Of a stretch of 64,000 bases of DNA, positions 1 to 11,479 are shown in pieces. A program made the position numbers and the translations under genes. The DNA lies in NCBI GenBank assembly GCA_033807775.1, contig CM066321.1, forward strand, positions 248,608,422 through 248,672,421, in the 5' to 3' direction. This stretch comes from Saussurea involucrata (Eukaryota; Streptophyta; Magnoliopsida; Asterales; Asteraceae). The notes under the pieces were generated by a model. That model did no database searches and was not told where the DNA came from. It saw only the letters and a program-made list of their open reading frames with translations. Each line of letters opens with the position of its first letter. Within the stretch, counting starts at the first letter, position 1.

Positions 1-1024
1 GAATGTTTCATTTTAAGAGGAATGGAGGTAGCAGCTGGGGTATCAGCGGTGGGTTTGTCCGCTGAAGGAGTTGCAGAAGTAGAAGAAGTAGTAGGGTTAA
101 GAAGAGTCAAGAGTGTAGAAAGACGTACCTCATTCGCCACTGGTTTGAAGTCGAGTATTTTAGGGCCGACCTGAGAGAGTTTCAGGTCACCCTCTTCTGG
201 GTGGCTGTCTTTCAGGCCTCTTTGGAAAATAGCGCTGATGAACCGAGGATATGGAACCCATTGAGGTCTGTCAGCGACGGTGTCCACTCTGAGAACCAGG
301 TCATCATAGATAATCGATGCCCAGTCTATGTTGAGACCTTTCAGCAAAGCATATCCCATTGCTTGCTGAGGGTTAGCGGCTTGGTCAGAGGAGTCGCTCT
401 TGGCAGTCATGCAGCTGATCAAATGGGCGAAGATGAAATTCATCTCAATGGGCATTTTCGATTTCTTGATAATCGTCAGCTTCTTCTCGGGCTTCATGTC
501 TCTGCCGGTTTCCCATACATAGCCCATTGCATCGAAAAATGCAATGATGGCTTCCCTGTCTGAGTTTTTCTTGGGGTCAGGGAGGGGAACAAAGGGTTTT
601 TCCTTGGTAGCGATGGAAGGCTGAGAGCTTTGCGAATTATGGCAGGGGTAATCTTCATGGTGCCATATTCGATATCGCAGAGGATGCAATCGATTGTTTT
701 GGAGGGGTCTTTGGCTGAGGGTAGCTGAGAGTGTCTGGCTGAGTACCAGAATTGTGAGAGCAAAAGCTGATGTGCAGGAGGTGTTATGGTCTGAGCTGTG
801 GAGATGCAGCAAATATTTAGGAAGTTCACAGCATCAGCTAGATGTGTGACTTGCTTTCGAGGAGGAAACTCGAGAAGCGCGTAGAGGTTGTTCACCTTAG
901 TCCAATCCAGTTTGTCAAGGGCAAATTTGACTTGAGGAGCCTTGAAGATGTCCATTTCCTCAGTAGTGTCATCAGCAGAAGTGTTTTCAGCGTTGGTGTT
1001 CTTGGGAATGTCAGAAGATGCCAT
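1..1024 (-). pseudogene. Envelope-like / plant-transposon ORF downstream of pol (frameshifted, partial)
   Basis: The ORF begins at the methionine at 1022-1024 (MASSDIPKN). An upstream in-frame ATG at 1117 exists but precedes a less plausible hydrophobic stretch. It reads cleanly to about 600, then continues in another frame to position 1, where motifs such as FFDAMGYVWETGR are found. A single-base change near 600-610 therefore breaks it. The N-terminus is rich in N, S, T, D and E, followed by an alpha-helical-looking region. It resembles the uncharacterised ORF that plant Sireviruses carry after pol, sometimes called envelope-like and sometimes annotated as a putative plant transposon protein. 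I see no signal peptide or clear transmembrane segment, so an envelope role is not supported by this sequence. The C-terminus lies beyond the window. Confidence 0.7.
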
Positions 1025-1976
1025 TTTCTGTATTATCAGTTCAACCAAAGGATTAACAAATAAGAATAATCTTAATGTGGAAAGATTTTCCAATAAGATG
1101 GTTCGAATTTTGTCCATTTCATTCAGACAAAATGTCTTAAAAAATGAAATTTCATACCCAATAAAAATCTTGTTTTCCAGTTTCCTTTGAAGATAGGGAT
1201 TCTGGAAAAAACGAATGTGTGAATAACAAGTTTAAGATTTTTTCATTTAAACTTGAAGAACAACCATGAAATGGTTGTGTTCATAAAACCATGAAAGAAA
1301 ATGATTTTATTTTTAAGAAGTTCTTTTGTTTGATCTTGTTAAAACAAAGAGAAGATCAGAAACAAGTTATTTGCATTTGGTAAATAATAAGAACACATTA
1401 ACCTTTGATGTTTGAAGAAGATGAACAGTTGTTCTTGAAAAATCGAGAGCCAAATGCAACAGTGAATTTTTTCTTTGCTTGGAGGAGAAGTTCGCGTAAG
1501 AGAAAAATATAAACGAAGAATTTGTTTATATAGAGAGATTTTAGAAAGAGAAAATCTTGAGCGGGAAAAGATTTTCATCATGACACGGACACGTGTTTGC
1601 ATTTGATTGGCAAGTAAACGAAACGTGCAAACGTGTGTCAGAAAGAAGAACGTGTCTGGGTTTATCCGTTGTAATGACGTCACAACTGTCCTTTCATATT
1701 CTTGGTTGTCTCTGAGGTTTTGAAAAACTCAGGGACACTTTTAAAAACATGAAGCACTGAATAGAAATATCAGTTGGTTTTAAGAAATTTCAAAGTATCG
1801 CTGATAAGGAAGAGATATTCAGCGGTGAGATTTGTTTTGAAATCTTGCGTTTACATGCGATTTTTCAGAGAGAAAACATACCTTGATATCAGCGAATCAG
1901 GATAGAGAGGAGGATAGAATGGGTTATACAAGTTGATTTTATCCTATCGCTGATCAAATGTGAACTGCTGAAGATT
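1025..1976 (-). other. Spacer between pol and the downstream ORF
   Basis: About 950 bases with stops in all frames and no recognisable domain. It contains several copies of the hexamer TCAGCG/CGCTGA that recurs throughout this element. In Sireviruses a spacer here can carry the splice acceptor for the downstream ORF, but no specific site could be assigned. Confidence 0.5.
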
Positions 1977-4900
1977 TTATCCTTCAAAGTTCAGCATTCC
2001 AAGCTCGCTGATGAGAAAGTTGAATCTTGTCTCATCAAGAGGTTTGGTGAACAGATCAGCTAACTGATAATCAGTTGGGATAAAGTGAAGTTCTATATCA
2101 CCATTCATCACATGATCTCTGATAAAGTGATACCTGATTTCGATTTGTTTTGTCTTTGAGTGTAGCAATGGATTATTAGCTATAGTGATGGAACTTGTGC
2201 TGTCGCAATAGATTGGAATATTTGAGAATTGAAGGTCATAGTCCAGTAGTTGATTTCTCATCCACAAGACCTGAGAACAACAGCTTCCAGCGGCTACATA
2301 CTCAGCTTCAGTTGTGGAAGTGGACACTGAGTTTTGCTTTTTACTTGTCCAACTTACCAGCTTTCCATCCAGGAGCTGACATCCTCCTGTGGTGATTTTC
2401 CTATCCATTCTGCAACCTGAAAAATCACTATCTGAATAGGCGATTAAATCAAATCCTGAGTCTTTGGGATACCAAAGACCTAGATTCGCTGTACCCTTAA
2501 GATATCGAAAAATTCGCTTTACAGCTTTCATATGAGATATCTTAGGTTCAGCTTGATATCGTGCACACAAGCATGTTGCAAACATAATATCGGGTCGGCT
2601 AGCTGTAAGATACAGTAGTGAGCCGATCATCCCACGGTACAGCGTGACATTGACAGGAACACCCTTAGTGTCCTTATCAAGTGCCAGCGGTGGTGCCATA
2701 GGGGTTTTCATAGCTGAACTTTCAGTTAAGTCGAATTTCTTCAGCATATCTTTAACATACTTTCCCTAATTAATGAAAGTTCCTTTTTCATTTTGTTTTA
2801 TCTGTAGACCAAGGAGATATGTTAGTTCACCCATCATGCTCATTTTATACTCTTCTTTCGTTCTATCAGCAAAACGAGTACAAAGATCAGGGTTAGTCGA
2901 GCCAAATATAATATCATCAACATATATTTGAACAAGAATGATATGACCTTTTACTTTCCTGAAAAATAGAGTTTTGTCTATTTTGCCTCGCTCAATTTTT
3001 TCAATATGGAGATAAGTGGAAAGAGTGTCATACCATGCACGTGGAGCTTGCTTTAAGCCATAAAGTGCCTTATCTAGTTTATAAACATAACCTGGATGCT
3101 TAGGATCTAAGAATCCTGGAGGTTGTTCCACATAGACTTCTTCATTCAGCTTTCCATTTAGAAACGCTGACTTAACATCCATCTGATATACTTTGAAGTC
3201 TTTGTGTACAGCGTATGCTAAGAATAGACGAATAGATTCTAATCTTGCTACTGGAGCAAATGTTTCGTCATAATCTATGCCTTCCTCTTGTCTGTATCCC
3301 TGAGCAACAAGACGAGCCTTGTTGCGGGTTACAGTTCCATGTTCGTCCAACTTGTTTCGATAGACCCATTTAGTGCCTATCACTGTTTTGTCAGTTGGTC
3401 TTCGAACAAGTTTCCAAACTTTGTTTCTTTCGAATTCCGTCAGCTCTTCTTGCATGGCGCTGACCCAGTTTGGATCTTTGAGGGCATCATCTACTTTCTT
3501 TGGTTCAGTTAGTGAAATAAAATTTACAAATAAACAAATATTACCTGCACTTCGTCGAGTCTGAATACCATCGTTTGGATCACCAAGAATTTGATCAATT
3601 GGGTGATTTATAGTCCATCGCTGAGCCGGTGCGTGAGACGCTGACTCAACCTGAACTGGAGGAGCTGAAGATGAAGCTTCAGCGACGTCTGGAGTATCAG
3701 CCAAGAGAGGAATGGATGCAGTTGTCATTATATTCACTGATTGCTGAGAAGTGGATGGAATATCTGAGGTATTGGTTTCAGAAGCAGGTATAGTGTTTAT
3801 AGGAACAACTGAGACCCATGATGTTTCAGCTTCATTATCCTGCATATTTGGAATGATAGTTGGACCATCATCTTCAACTGTGTGAGCACGAGGAGTGGGA
3901 ATATCTTCTGAATCACCAAGATGAGAAAACATCCATTGATTCAGTTCTTCAGTATCAGTGGACGGTTTAGAGTTCGCTGAACGGGACTCGTCAACCGTGA
4001 CGTGAATTGTTTCTTCAACAGTTTGTCTTCTTCGATTAAAGACTCTGAAGGCTTTGGAAACTGAGGAGTATCCAAGAAAGATTCCATCATCAGCCTTAGG
4101 ATCAAACTTTCCAAGGGCGTCTCTGTTGTTCAGTATGAAACACTGACATCCAAAGATGTGAAGAAAGCTGATTGAAGGCTTTCTCCCATGAAATAGTTCA
4201 TAGGTTGTTTTATTGAATCTTTTGACTATCAGTGACCTGTTTTGCGTAAAACAAGCAGTGTTGACAGCTTCTGCCCAAAACTGAGTAGGCAGGTGAGAAT
4301 CGCTGAGCATTGAACGTGCAGCTTCAATAATTGTTCTATTTCTTCTTTCAGCGACTCCATTTTGTTGTGGTGTTCTCACTGAAGAAAAGTTGTGAGAAAT
4401 ACCCTTGCTCTCAAAGAAGGAATCAAGAGAACTGTTTTTGAATTCAGTCCCATGATCACTCCTTATTGAGCGAACGGTCAAATTGTTCAGGGTTTCCATC
4501 TTCCGAACAGAGGTGATGAGTTCTTCAGGGGTGTCACTCTTGGAACGGAGAAACATAACCCATGTATAACGAGATAATTCATCAACTATGACCAGTGTAT
4601 ATTTCTTTCCAGCAATGGATTGTTTGTTAACAGGGCCAAACAAATCCATATGGAGTAGTTGTAGAGGAGATGACACTGAGGAGACTTTCTTTGATTTAAA
4701 GCTTGCTTTGGTCTGCTTCCCTTTCTCACATGCTGAACCTAAAGACTCTTTGGCATATGAGTGTTGAGGTAGACCAGTAACTAACTCTTTAGAAGAAAGA
4801 GAGTTCAGTGTCTTGAAATTCAGATGAGAGAGCCTCTTATGCCATAGCCAGTTGACATCAGATGAGGCTTTTGAGAAGAAACAGGAGTTCTCAGTGGTTG

Positions 4901-5267
4901 TTGAGTCCATGTTTATTACATAAACATTTTCCAAACGATAACCGTTGAGAGCTATCTTCTCCTTTTTGTCAGTGACAAAGCATGATTCCTTGGTAAAGAT
5001 TACTTTGTTATCCTTGTCGCAAAGCTGACTGATGCTTAACAGATTATGCTTCAGCCCTTCAACATATGCGACTCTTCTGAAGGTGGTTGTACCATTAGAG
5101 AGTACACCAAACCCTCGGGTATGTCCTTTTCCATTTCCACCGAAAGTCACAGAGGGACCCTTCTCTTCCTTGTATTCAGCGAGCAGGCTTTTCTTTCCAG
5201 TCATGTGTCTAGAGCATCTGCTATCGAGATACCAGATACCTTTCTGAACCTGCATCACAAAGGAATA
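1977..5267 (-). pseudogene. Sirevirus pol: protease, integrase, RT, RNase H
   Basis: One continuous frame from about 5267 to the stop at 1977, interrupted only by a TAG at 2766-2768 between RT and RNase H. Domains in order: retropepsin (WYLDSRCSRHMTG, where the usual DSG is DSR, probably inactivating); GAG-pre-integrase with WLWHKRLSHLNF; integrase core with LLHMDLFGPV, RSDHGTEF and the glutamate in PQQNGVAERRNR; reverse transcriptase with KARLVAQGYRQEEGIDY, QMDVKSAFLNG and the catalytic YVDDIIFGS; RNase H with YSDSDFSGC and the conserved TEAEYVAAG. An in-frame TAA at 5268-5270 separates it from gag, so translation would need readthrough or the copy is dead. The start used here is nominal, because no ATG precedes the protease motif by much (the codon at 5258 is GTG). 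Confidence 0.9.
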
Positions 5268-7659
5268 TTAGTTTTTCTTGGGTACCCACTTAACCATGTG
5301 TACACGTTTGTCAGTGGAAGCAGTTGGAATGGAAGGTTCAGCAATCTTCGCAGCATTTGAAGATTCAGCTTTGTCAGTCTTCACTTTGGTTAATTTCTTA
5401 ACCTCAGTGGTCTTCTTTGCCTTGGTGGCAATCTTCACCTTAGCTATCTTATCAGCTTTGGTGTCTGTGGGGCACTTACTAGCAATATGATCAGTGAGTC
5501 CACAGTGATAACATTTCCTATAACTAAAAATAGTTCTAGGACTATTTGAATGCTGAGTTTTAGATTTTGAATTAGAAGGACCAGCACCAAATAAGCTTTT
5601 GGCTTTAGAAATGGGAGGAACACTTGGTTCTTCAGATTTCTTACCAAGGACATCCACTCTGAGTCTAGGAGTAGATCGCTGAATAGACCCACGCTGAGTA
5701 GATCCAGAGATCTGATTTCTTGATCCAGAGGAATAAATCACTAAAGCTTTAGAAGCATTCAGCTTTGGTGCTAAAGTACCCTTCTGAGGATTTTGGTTCA
5801 ACGCAATTCCTTTACCTTTATCTTTAAAGACAGAGGTAGGTTTTGGATAAACCATTTTCTCTTTACCTTTTGAAGAGGCAGAGATTTCCTCAGGGATAGG
5901 CGGTCTGGAGGACGAACACTGAGAGGATGAAGTGTCAGCGACTGAGGATACGAAAGTTCCAAATAAGAGCATGGAACGATCAGTGGTTGGTTCTTGAGTT
6001 TCATATTTGTAACCAAGACCACGTTTATCACTCAGGGGTATCTGAGACTTAATTATCTCAGTGATCTTTGTTGAAGAGTTACACCATCCTTCAACAGTAG
6101 CCTTTTCAGCTTTCAAAGCAGCGATAGCTTCTGCTCGTTCGATTTTGACTAGCTGATTTAAATGCACTTGATCTTTAAAATCTTCTTCAATTTTAGAAAG
6201 CTTTTCTATTTGAAGGTGACAGTTTTTAAGTTGTTCAGCGAGATCAAGGTTTTGGTTTTCAACTATAGTTTTGCCATTGGCTTCATATAAGCTTTTAGTC
6301 AAGAGATCGATTTTGCGGAGACTATCAGCTTCATCAATATTTGCAATATTTGTAAAGAAGGAAGGTGATACCTGAATAGCAGAGGTTGAAGTAGAGGGAA
6401 TGTCTGAACTTTCTTCCTCATCCTCAATCTTTGCCATAAGACAGAGATTGGCTTCATCATCTTCAGAGTCAGATGATGATTCTTCTTCTTCTGAAGCAGC
6501 CCAATCATAAACCATCAGGCCTTTGCCTTTCTTCTTGAAGCTTTTTCAGCTTTGCATATTTTTCTTTCAGCTTAGAATATTTGTCATCTTTATTCCTGGG
6601 AATAAAAGATTTCTTGGGAAACGCTGAGTTTCTCGATACTTTCTTAGACCTGCACTAGTTAGCGAAATGTCCAATCTTTTCGCAGTTAAAACAAGTAGCA
6701 GTAGCCTTATCAACAGTAGCTGATGATCTTGGCTTATCAGTTATAGAAAGAGGTTTGTTCTTTCTGAACATTTTCTTTTTGGCGAATCTCCTGACCTTTT
6801 TAGTTAGGAGAGCCAAAGATTCATCATCATCTGAAGAGTTAGAATCTGATGACCTTTCAGAGTTACTCTCTAACTCAGTGATAGTGACCGAGGGTCGCTG
6901 AGTAGAAGGTTCCTCTGAGATTAAAGCAACAGGGGTGCTTTTGGAATCTTTTACAAGATTCTTCTTAAGATGGCTTGATTGCTCATGATTCAGCATTGTG
7001 CCATATAAGGTAGCAAGAGTCATTGATCTTAGATCTTTTGACAGCTTGAGACACATAGAATAATTGTCCCAGCTTTCAGGTAAACATTCTAGATACTTTG
7101 TCAGCACTACAAAGTTAGAATATTCATTACCAACAGTTTTCAGATCTATTATTAAGCAATTAAAACGTTGGTGAACTTCAGAGAGAGTCTCATTCTTACC
7201 ACAAATGAAACTTTCATACTGTCTTACCAGGTTGATCTTTCGAGAGTCCTGGACTTCAGCAGTACCTTCATACTGAACACATATTGTGTCCCACATGGCT
7301 TTTGAGGATTTTAGGTTCATGACGGAATGGTAGACTTCGTCAGGAAGAGCCATGGATAGTATGGATCTGGCTTTTGTGTCGATAGCCACTTTCTTCTTAT
7401 CTTCGTCAGTCCACGTATGAACATCTTTGGGTACCAGCCTTTCTGGAATAGCAGGTCTATTCTCAGCGGCAGGTACTGCGGCATCAATTCTTACAGGAAT
7501 AAATAGGTCGTTTTCAAGATAATATGGCATAGTAGGGTCTACACCTTCTAGGAAGAGAGTCATCCTATTTTTCCATAGATTAAAATTATCTCTGGAGAAT
7601 CTAGGGGGTTTTGCAAGAGAACCATTGTCTATATAGTTTGTGTTTGTGTTGGTGGCCAT
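5268..7659 (-). pseudogene. Sirevirus gag (one stop, one frameshift)
   Basis: Gag starts at MATNTNTNY (7659); the ATG 15 bases upstream is also in frame. The first part has the copia gag core (FSRDNFNLWKNRM, then a UBN2-like region with MWDTICVQYEG and ESWDNYSMCLKL). A first zinc knuckle CFNCEKIGHFAN is cut by a TAG at 6655-6657, just before its last cysteine. Reading past it stays open to about 6540, where a one-base shift moves into the frame used from 6515 on. The second part is acidic and then coiled-coil-like (LDLAEQLKNCHLQIEKLSK), followed by a basic, serine-rich tail and a second zinc knuckle CYHCGLTDHIASKC. It ends in WVPKKN and a TAA. Gag packages element RNA and forms the particle. 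Confidence 0.88.
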
Positions 7660-7727
7660 TTTCAGAAATAGCAAGGAAGGGAAATCTTAGTATAGATTAG
7701 ATCTTGTTTATGAGTTTAAACAAATTC

Positions 7728-7739
7728 GCTCTGATACCA
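7728..7739 (-). other. Primer binding site, initiator-Met tRNA
   Basis: On the minus strand this reads TGGTATCAGAGC, the 12-base complement of the plant initiator-Met tRNA 3' end. It lies two bases inside the LTR boundary at 7742. Confidence 0.93.
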
Positions 7740-7741
7740 CT

Positions 7742-8706
7742 TGTTGGTCCCGAAGGGTTATACAAGTTTGTAGAAGGGGGGTTGAATACAAACACACAGA
7801 TTTTACTTTTCTAAATTGTTTATTGATAAATCATTAACAATTTACAGCTTGTTGCAGAAACAAGATTAAGGATAAATCCTAAATCTAAACAAGTTGGAAC
7901 ACTAAGTTTCTTGCACTAAGAAGGAGAAGGAAATTACTAGTAATAACCTATCTCAAGATAAGAAGGATGAACTTGTCCAGAGTTAGCAAGTTACTTCAAA
8001 ATGAAGTGAGTTCTTCTTCTTATATACTGCATGCATTTAATGCATTGCAGTTTACACTTTACACGTGGCAGCAGCTGATTAGTTGCATGTCATTGACCTT
8101 TGTTGACAACCTTAGTAGCCGCATGTTGAACAGTGTAGTATCAGAGTGGTTGTACGATTTCAGACAATAAGGAGGTTCTGTTCTGACATATCGTACGGAG
8201 TCGTGCAAGGGTGGATGAGACAAAAAGTACTTTGTACGGAAGACTTCATGATCAGCTTTTCGATGATTCAGCGATCTATCATTCTTCATCAGCGAATGAT
8301 AGAGTTCAGCGATAGCTGAAGTCTTGTACTTGATACTTCACGTTGAGTGGACAAATCTGAGTCTTCGTTGATCCGCATCAGTTCATTAGGAGACTTGTCG
8401 CTGGTTCTTGAGCTTGATCTTCGACTTCAGCGTAGAACCTATGTTGACGTGAAACTTGTCTTTAGAGATCATAAGTAAACAACTAACTTATCAGCGATCA
8501 CCATAAGTACTGAACAGACTCAGAGTATTATGGTGAACAGTTTCGCTGAATGTTTAATCTAAAGAGCGAGAGTTCCTATCAGCGGTACTGGAAGATCTTA
8601 GTACTTATCAGCAATAGTGAAACTCTGATACATATTGTTTACTTACAATTTTCACTAAGTATATAAGAGAGGGTCATTATCAAATCACTGAGGGTTTGGA
8701 TCAACA
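7742..8706 (-). repeat. 5' LTR of the Sirevirus element
   Basis: On the plus strand it begins TGTTGGTCC next to the primer site and ends near GGATCAACA at 8706. Those ends are imperfect inverted repeats. The outer end is inferred from this and from resemblance to the LTR at 53780-54602, since the partner LTR is outside the window. A TATA box on the minus strand (GCAGTATATAAGAAG, about 8016-8030) fits a U3 promoter. The LTR is dense in TCAGCG/CGCTGA hexamers. Confidence 0.75.
8016..8030 (-). promoter_or_regulatory. TATA box in Sirevirus LTR
   Basis: The minus strand reads GTATATAAGAAG within the LTR, about 280 bases from its inner end. This matches the expected U3/R promoter position. No other promoter element could be assigned. 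Confidence 0.55.
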
Positions 8707-9415
8707 GCTATCCGGTTTCTAAAAGGCGACTAAGTTTTCTTAGACGGAAGGTTCTTAGTTTCGAGGGGATTTGGAAAAAAAATGAACCTAGTATGCGGTT
8801 CTTTAAAAGAAATCGGGCACCATTATTGATTACTCCGGTAAAGATGTTACCCGGTTGTTTAAAGAAAACTGTGTACCATACAAACTATTTTTTTATTGTA
8901 TGGACTTTAATATGAATTTAATAAAAAAAATTAGTTAGGGTTTAAGACCACAATTAATTTTCCATTAAAAAACGCACAATTAATTTTAATCACATTTTTT
9001 TACATATGTTCATTGGCTGCTATATTCATATCATATAGCCGCTATTCATGCATAATTTCTTGCTGACATTTTGGAGGGTTTCTCGATTTTTGATTCTGAA
9101 CACAATTGTAGTTGATCAAATCTTCCAAAAATGTCTAATTCGATGAGTTTCGGCCGAATTACACACCTGGTCAGTTTTCGAACCAAATTTCCACAAACCA
9201 ATCTAATTCTTCCAATTTGTTGCGAATTTGATCCATCAACCTAAATGAATTGTGTTCCGAATCACAACTCGAGTTTAATCCAATCAAAATCAACCCAAAA
9301 ACTATCCAAATTAGTGAAATTCGGATTCTCCACAATGTTCTTTAAAAGATGACCAAAATCTTCAAAATTCGACCAATTCTTGTGCACAAATATCTCCCAA
9401 GGCTCTGATACCAAT
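8707..9415 (-). other. Leader of a truncated minus-strand LTR element with primer site
   Basis: The stretch next to the LTR at 9416 carries a primer site on the minus strand at 9402-9413 (TGGTATCAGAGC). The rest looks like an untranslated leader, with no gag recognised. It is cut off at 8707 by the Sirevirus LTR or by an older break. Confidence 0.55.
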
Positions 9416-9779
9416 TGTTAGAACAGGTCTATTAGGTAATCATCTTGTATTGCATTGATCTTGAAAGAACCATAGAATTACATATGAATGGAATGCTTTC
9501 TCTCTCTAGATTGTCTCACTTCTCTCTCTAGAATTACATTCTGGAATATTGAAAATGATAATGCTTGCTTAATGCTTAAGCAAACTAACCTATTTATACC
9601 TAGACATTACAAAGCATAACACTCTAATTACAACATATTAAAACTAAACAACTTTGACTTTACACTAAAAACTTTGACTTTGACTTTTCTTGACTTTTCA
9701 ATTACATGACTTTAAATAAATCTTGTATACAATTCCTAAACGAGTCATGAAGGGTATAACGAACATACCCTGTTCCACA
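9416..9779 (-). repeat. Small LTR (364 bp) of a minus-strand retrotransposon
   Basis: On the plus strand it begins TGTTAGAACAGG and ends CCCTGTTCCACA, an imperfect inverted pair with TG...CA termini. A primer site lies immediately inside (9402-9413). It contains short pyrimidine-rich and CTCTCTCT tracts. Length and primer site fit a Ty1-copia family. No partner LTR was found. Confidence 0.7.
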
Positions 9780-10240
9780 TTGGATCAAGAACAGGGTCAG
9801 AAGGATCAAAAACTGCTAATTCATACAGGGCCATCGAACCGGCCCAACCAGCAACCAAAGCTGTATGCATTATGACGCATGGGACGTAGCTAGCCGTGTG
9901 CAGCATACCTGCTGAAGACCGTAACGTAAGTATTCTTCAAGGCAGAATCTTTCGTGAAAAGCGGAAGACGGAGGAGCAGGCAAGAAGAGCAAGTATAGTG
10001 AAAGTATCCTCATGGGCCAAACAAAAAGAGGTTTAGCCCCGACGTCAAAGAATGCCCTAACATAGAGCCACCATGAATTTTATATGAATCCACCATTAAT
10101 ATATCTAGAGTCGTCGAACACCATTCGATTCAAGTTTATATTATCATTTCCACCATTACGTTTCATTAGCTTCCTTGTCTAAATTACTTCCATATCAAAA
10201 AGGTAATTAATTTTAATTCCTATAATGCACCAATCATCAT
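9780..10240. other. Unassigned intergenic stretch with a weak ORF-like segment
   Basis: No family was recognised. Around 9925-10040 one plus frame is open and rich in K, R and E (FREKRKTEEQARRAS), which could be a decayed exon. Alternatively it is chance. Confidence 0.25.
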
Positions 10241-10242
10241 TG

Positions 10243-10280
<38 letters not shown>

Positions 10281-10440
10281 TCGCGCATATATATTTATTG
10301 GTTTATTTATCAAATTCAATTACACACACACATACACACATACATATATATATATATATAGAGAGAGAGTCGGATTCAAACGAAAACCATTTTGTTGGTT
10401 CTCGTGTTCTTTAAAATACGTATTGTTCTCATTTGATCCC
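10241..10440. repeat. (TA)n and (CA)n microsatellites with a short inverted-repeat element
   Basis: (TA)n tracts lie at about 10246-10276 and 10343-10360, with (CA)n between. A roughly 80-bp segment at 10361-10440 has related ends (GGATTCAAACGA and, on the other strand, GGGATCAAATGA). It is followed at once by more TA repeats, the same setting as the larger elements nearby. Confidence 0.5.
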
Positions 10441-10460
10441 ATATATGTATATATAGGGAG

Positions 10461-11046
10461 AGGTTCAAATGAGAAATGCTAAGTGTGTGAGAAATAGAGA
10501 AATGATCCTAGCCTTTCATCTGGTCAACATTTGCGGCTTTGACTGTGAAGCACCGAATAATTCATCGCGTGGTCTGCAGAAGATAGATGGGTAGTTTCGT
10601 CAAATACACGGGACGAGTTCATATGTGAACCTGTGTGATTCACATATGAATTATACGTTCATATGTGAATCAGTTAATTAGTTCATATGAGAAGCAGTTA
10701 ATTAGTTCATATGTGAACCTGTTAATTAGTTAGTTCAACTGATTCACATATGAACCTACAGTTAATTAGTTCATATATGAATTAGTTAACTAGTTCATAT
10801 ATGAATCACAAAGCTTCATATGTGAATCGGTTAAAAAGAGTTTAAATGTGAATCACACATGTTCACATATGAACTCGTCCCGCGTATTTGTAAAAGTTAC
10901 GAAATTGTCCTTCTATTTTTTTGGAATAGACGTAACTTTTGACCAGTCAACATCAATTCTTGACCAGTTAAATCCGATCTTGACCGTTTGAATGGCTAGA
11001 ATTACTTCTCTATTTCTCACACACTTAGCATTTCTCATTTGAACCT
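10461..11046. mobile_element. (TA)n-flanked MITE, about 586 bp
   Basis: Left end AGGTTCAAATGAGAAATGCT and right end AGCATTTCTCATTTGAACCT are perfect reverse complements. The pairing extends about 50 bp inward (through AAGTGTGTGAGAAATAGAGA). The element sits in TA-rich microsatellite DNA on both sides. Its interior holds about ten copies of a palindromic unit TTCATATGTGAA. No coding capacity. Confidence 0.8.
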
Positions 11047-11060
11047 ATGGCTATATATAT

Positions 11061-11437
11061 AAGGGAGAGATCAAATGCAAACCACTTTTATTTTGCAAAC
11101 CGTGCAAACTGTCAATTTCATTGGTTAAATTAATGAAATTTGTTCATGAAGTTGTTTAATTTGATGAAATTGTTTCATATATTTGTGTTTTTTATGTGGT
11201 TTCATGTATTTTTCTCATTCTGGTGAAACTGTTTCATGTATTTTTCCCAGTCTGATGAAACTTTCTCATTTTTACATGAAAAACACAACTATATGAAACA
11301 ATTTCATCAAGAAAAGAATGATATGTAACAATTTCATCAAATTAAACATTTTCATGAATCAATTTCATCAACTTATCCAATGAAATCGATGGTTTGCACG
11401 GTTTGCAAAATAAAAGTGGTTTACAAATGAAACTACC
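11061..11437. mobile_element. (TA)n-flanked MITE, about 377 bp
   Basis: Inverted ends contain AAACCACTTTTATTTTGCAA on the left and its complement TTGCAAAATAAAAGTGGTTT on the right. The inverted repeats extend about 60 bp, to the CCAATGAAAT complement. TA repeats lie on both outer sides. The interior repeats GTTTCATGTATTTTTC-like units. No ORF. Confidence 0.78.
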
Positions 11438-11479
11438 TATATATATGATCTAATTTGTTGATTTTGATTTTTTATAAAT

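Larger units (their letters stand above)
1..8706 (-). mobile_element. Sirevirus-type Ty1-copia LTR retrotransposon, partial
   Basis: Reading on the minus strand the order is LTR (8706-7742), primer site (7739-7728), gag (7659-5268), pol in the copia order protease-integrase-RT-RNase H (5267-1977), a non-coding spacer, then an extra ORF running off the window edge. The copia gene order plus an ORF downstream of pol is the Sirevirus arrangement. The 3' LTR is outside the window. The coding part is damaged only at a few places: a TAG in gag, one gag frameshift, a TAA between gag and pol, a TAG in pol, and one frameshift in the downstream ORF. The insertion is therefore not ancient, but this copy cannot be autonomous as read. 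Confidence 0.9.

Noticed and set aside
201..563. Open plus-strand frame
   Set aside because: It is the opposite strand of the Sirevirus downstream ORF and has no independent support.
10225..10482. Open frame over the TA/CA microsatellites
   Set aside because: Its YIYIYI translation is microsatellite sequence and not a protein.
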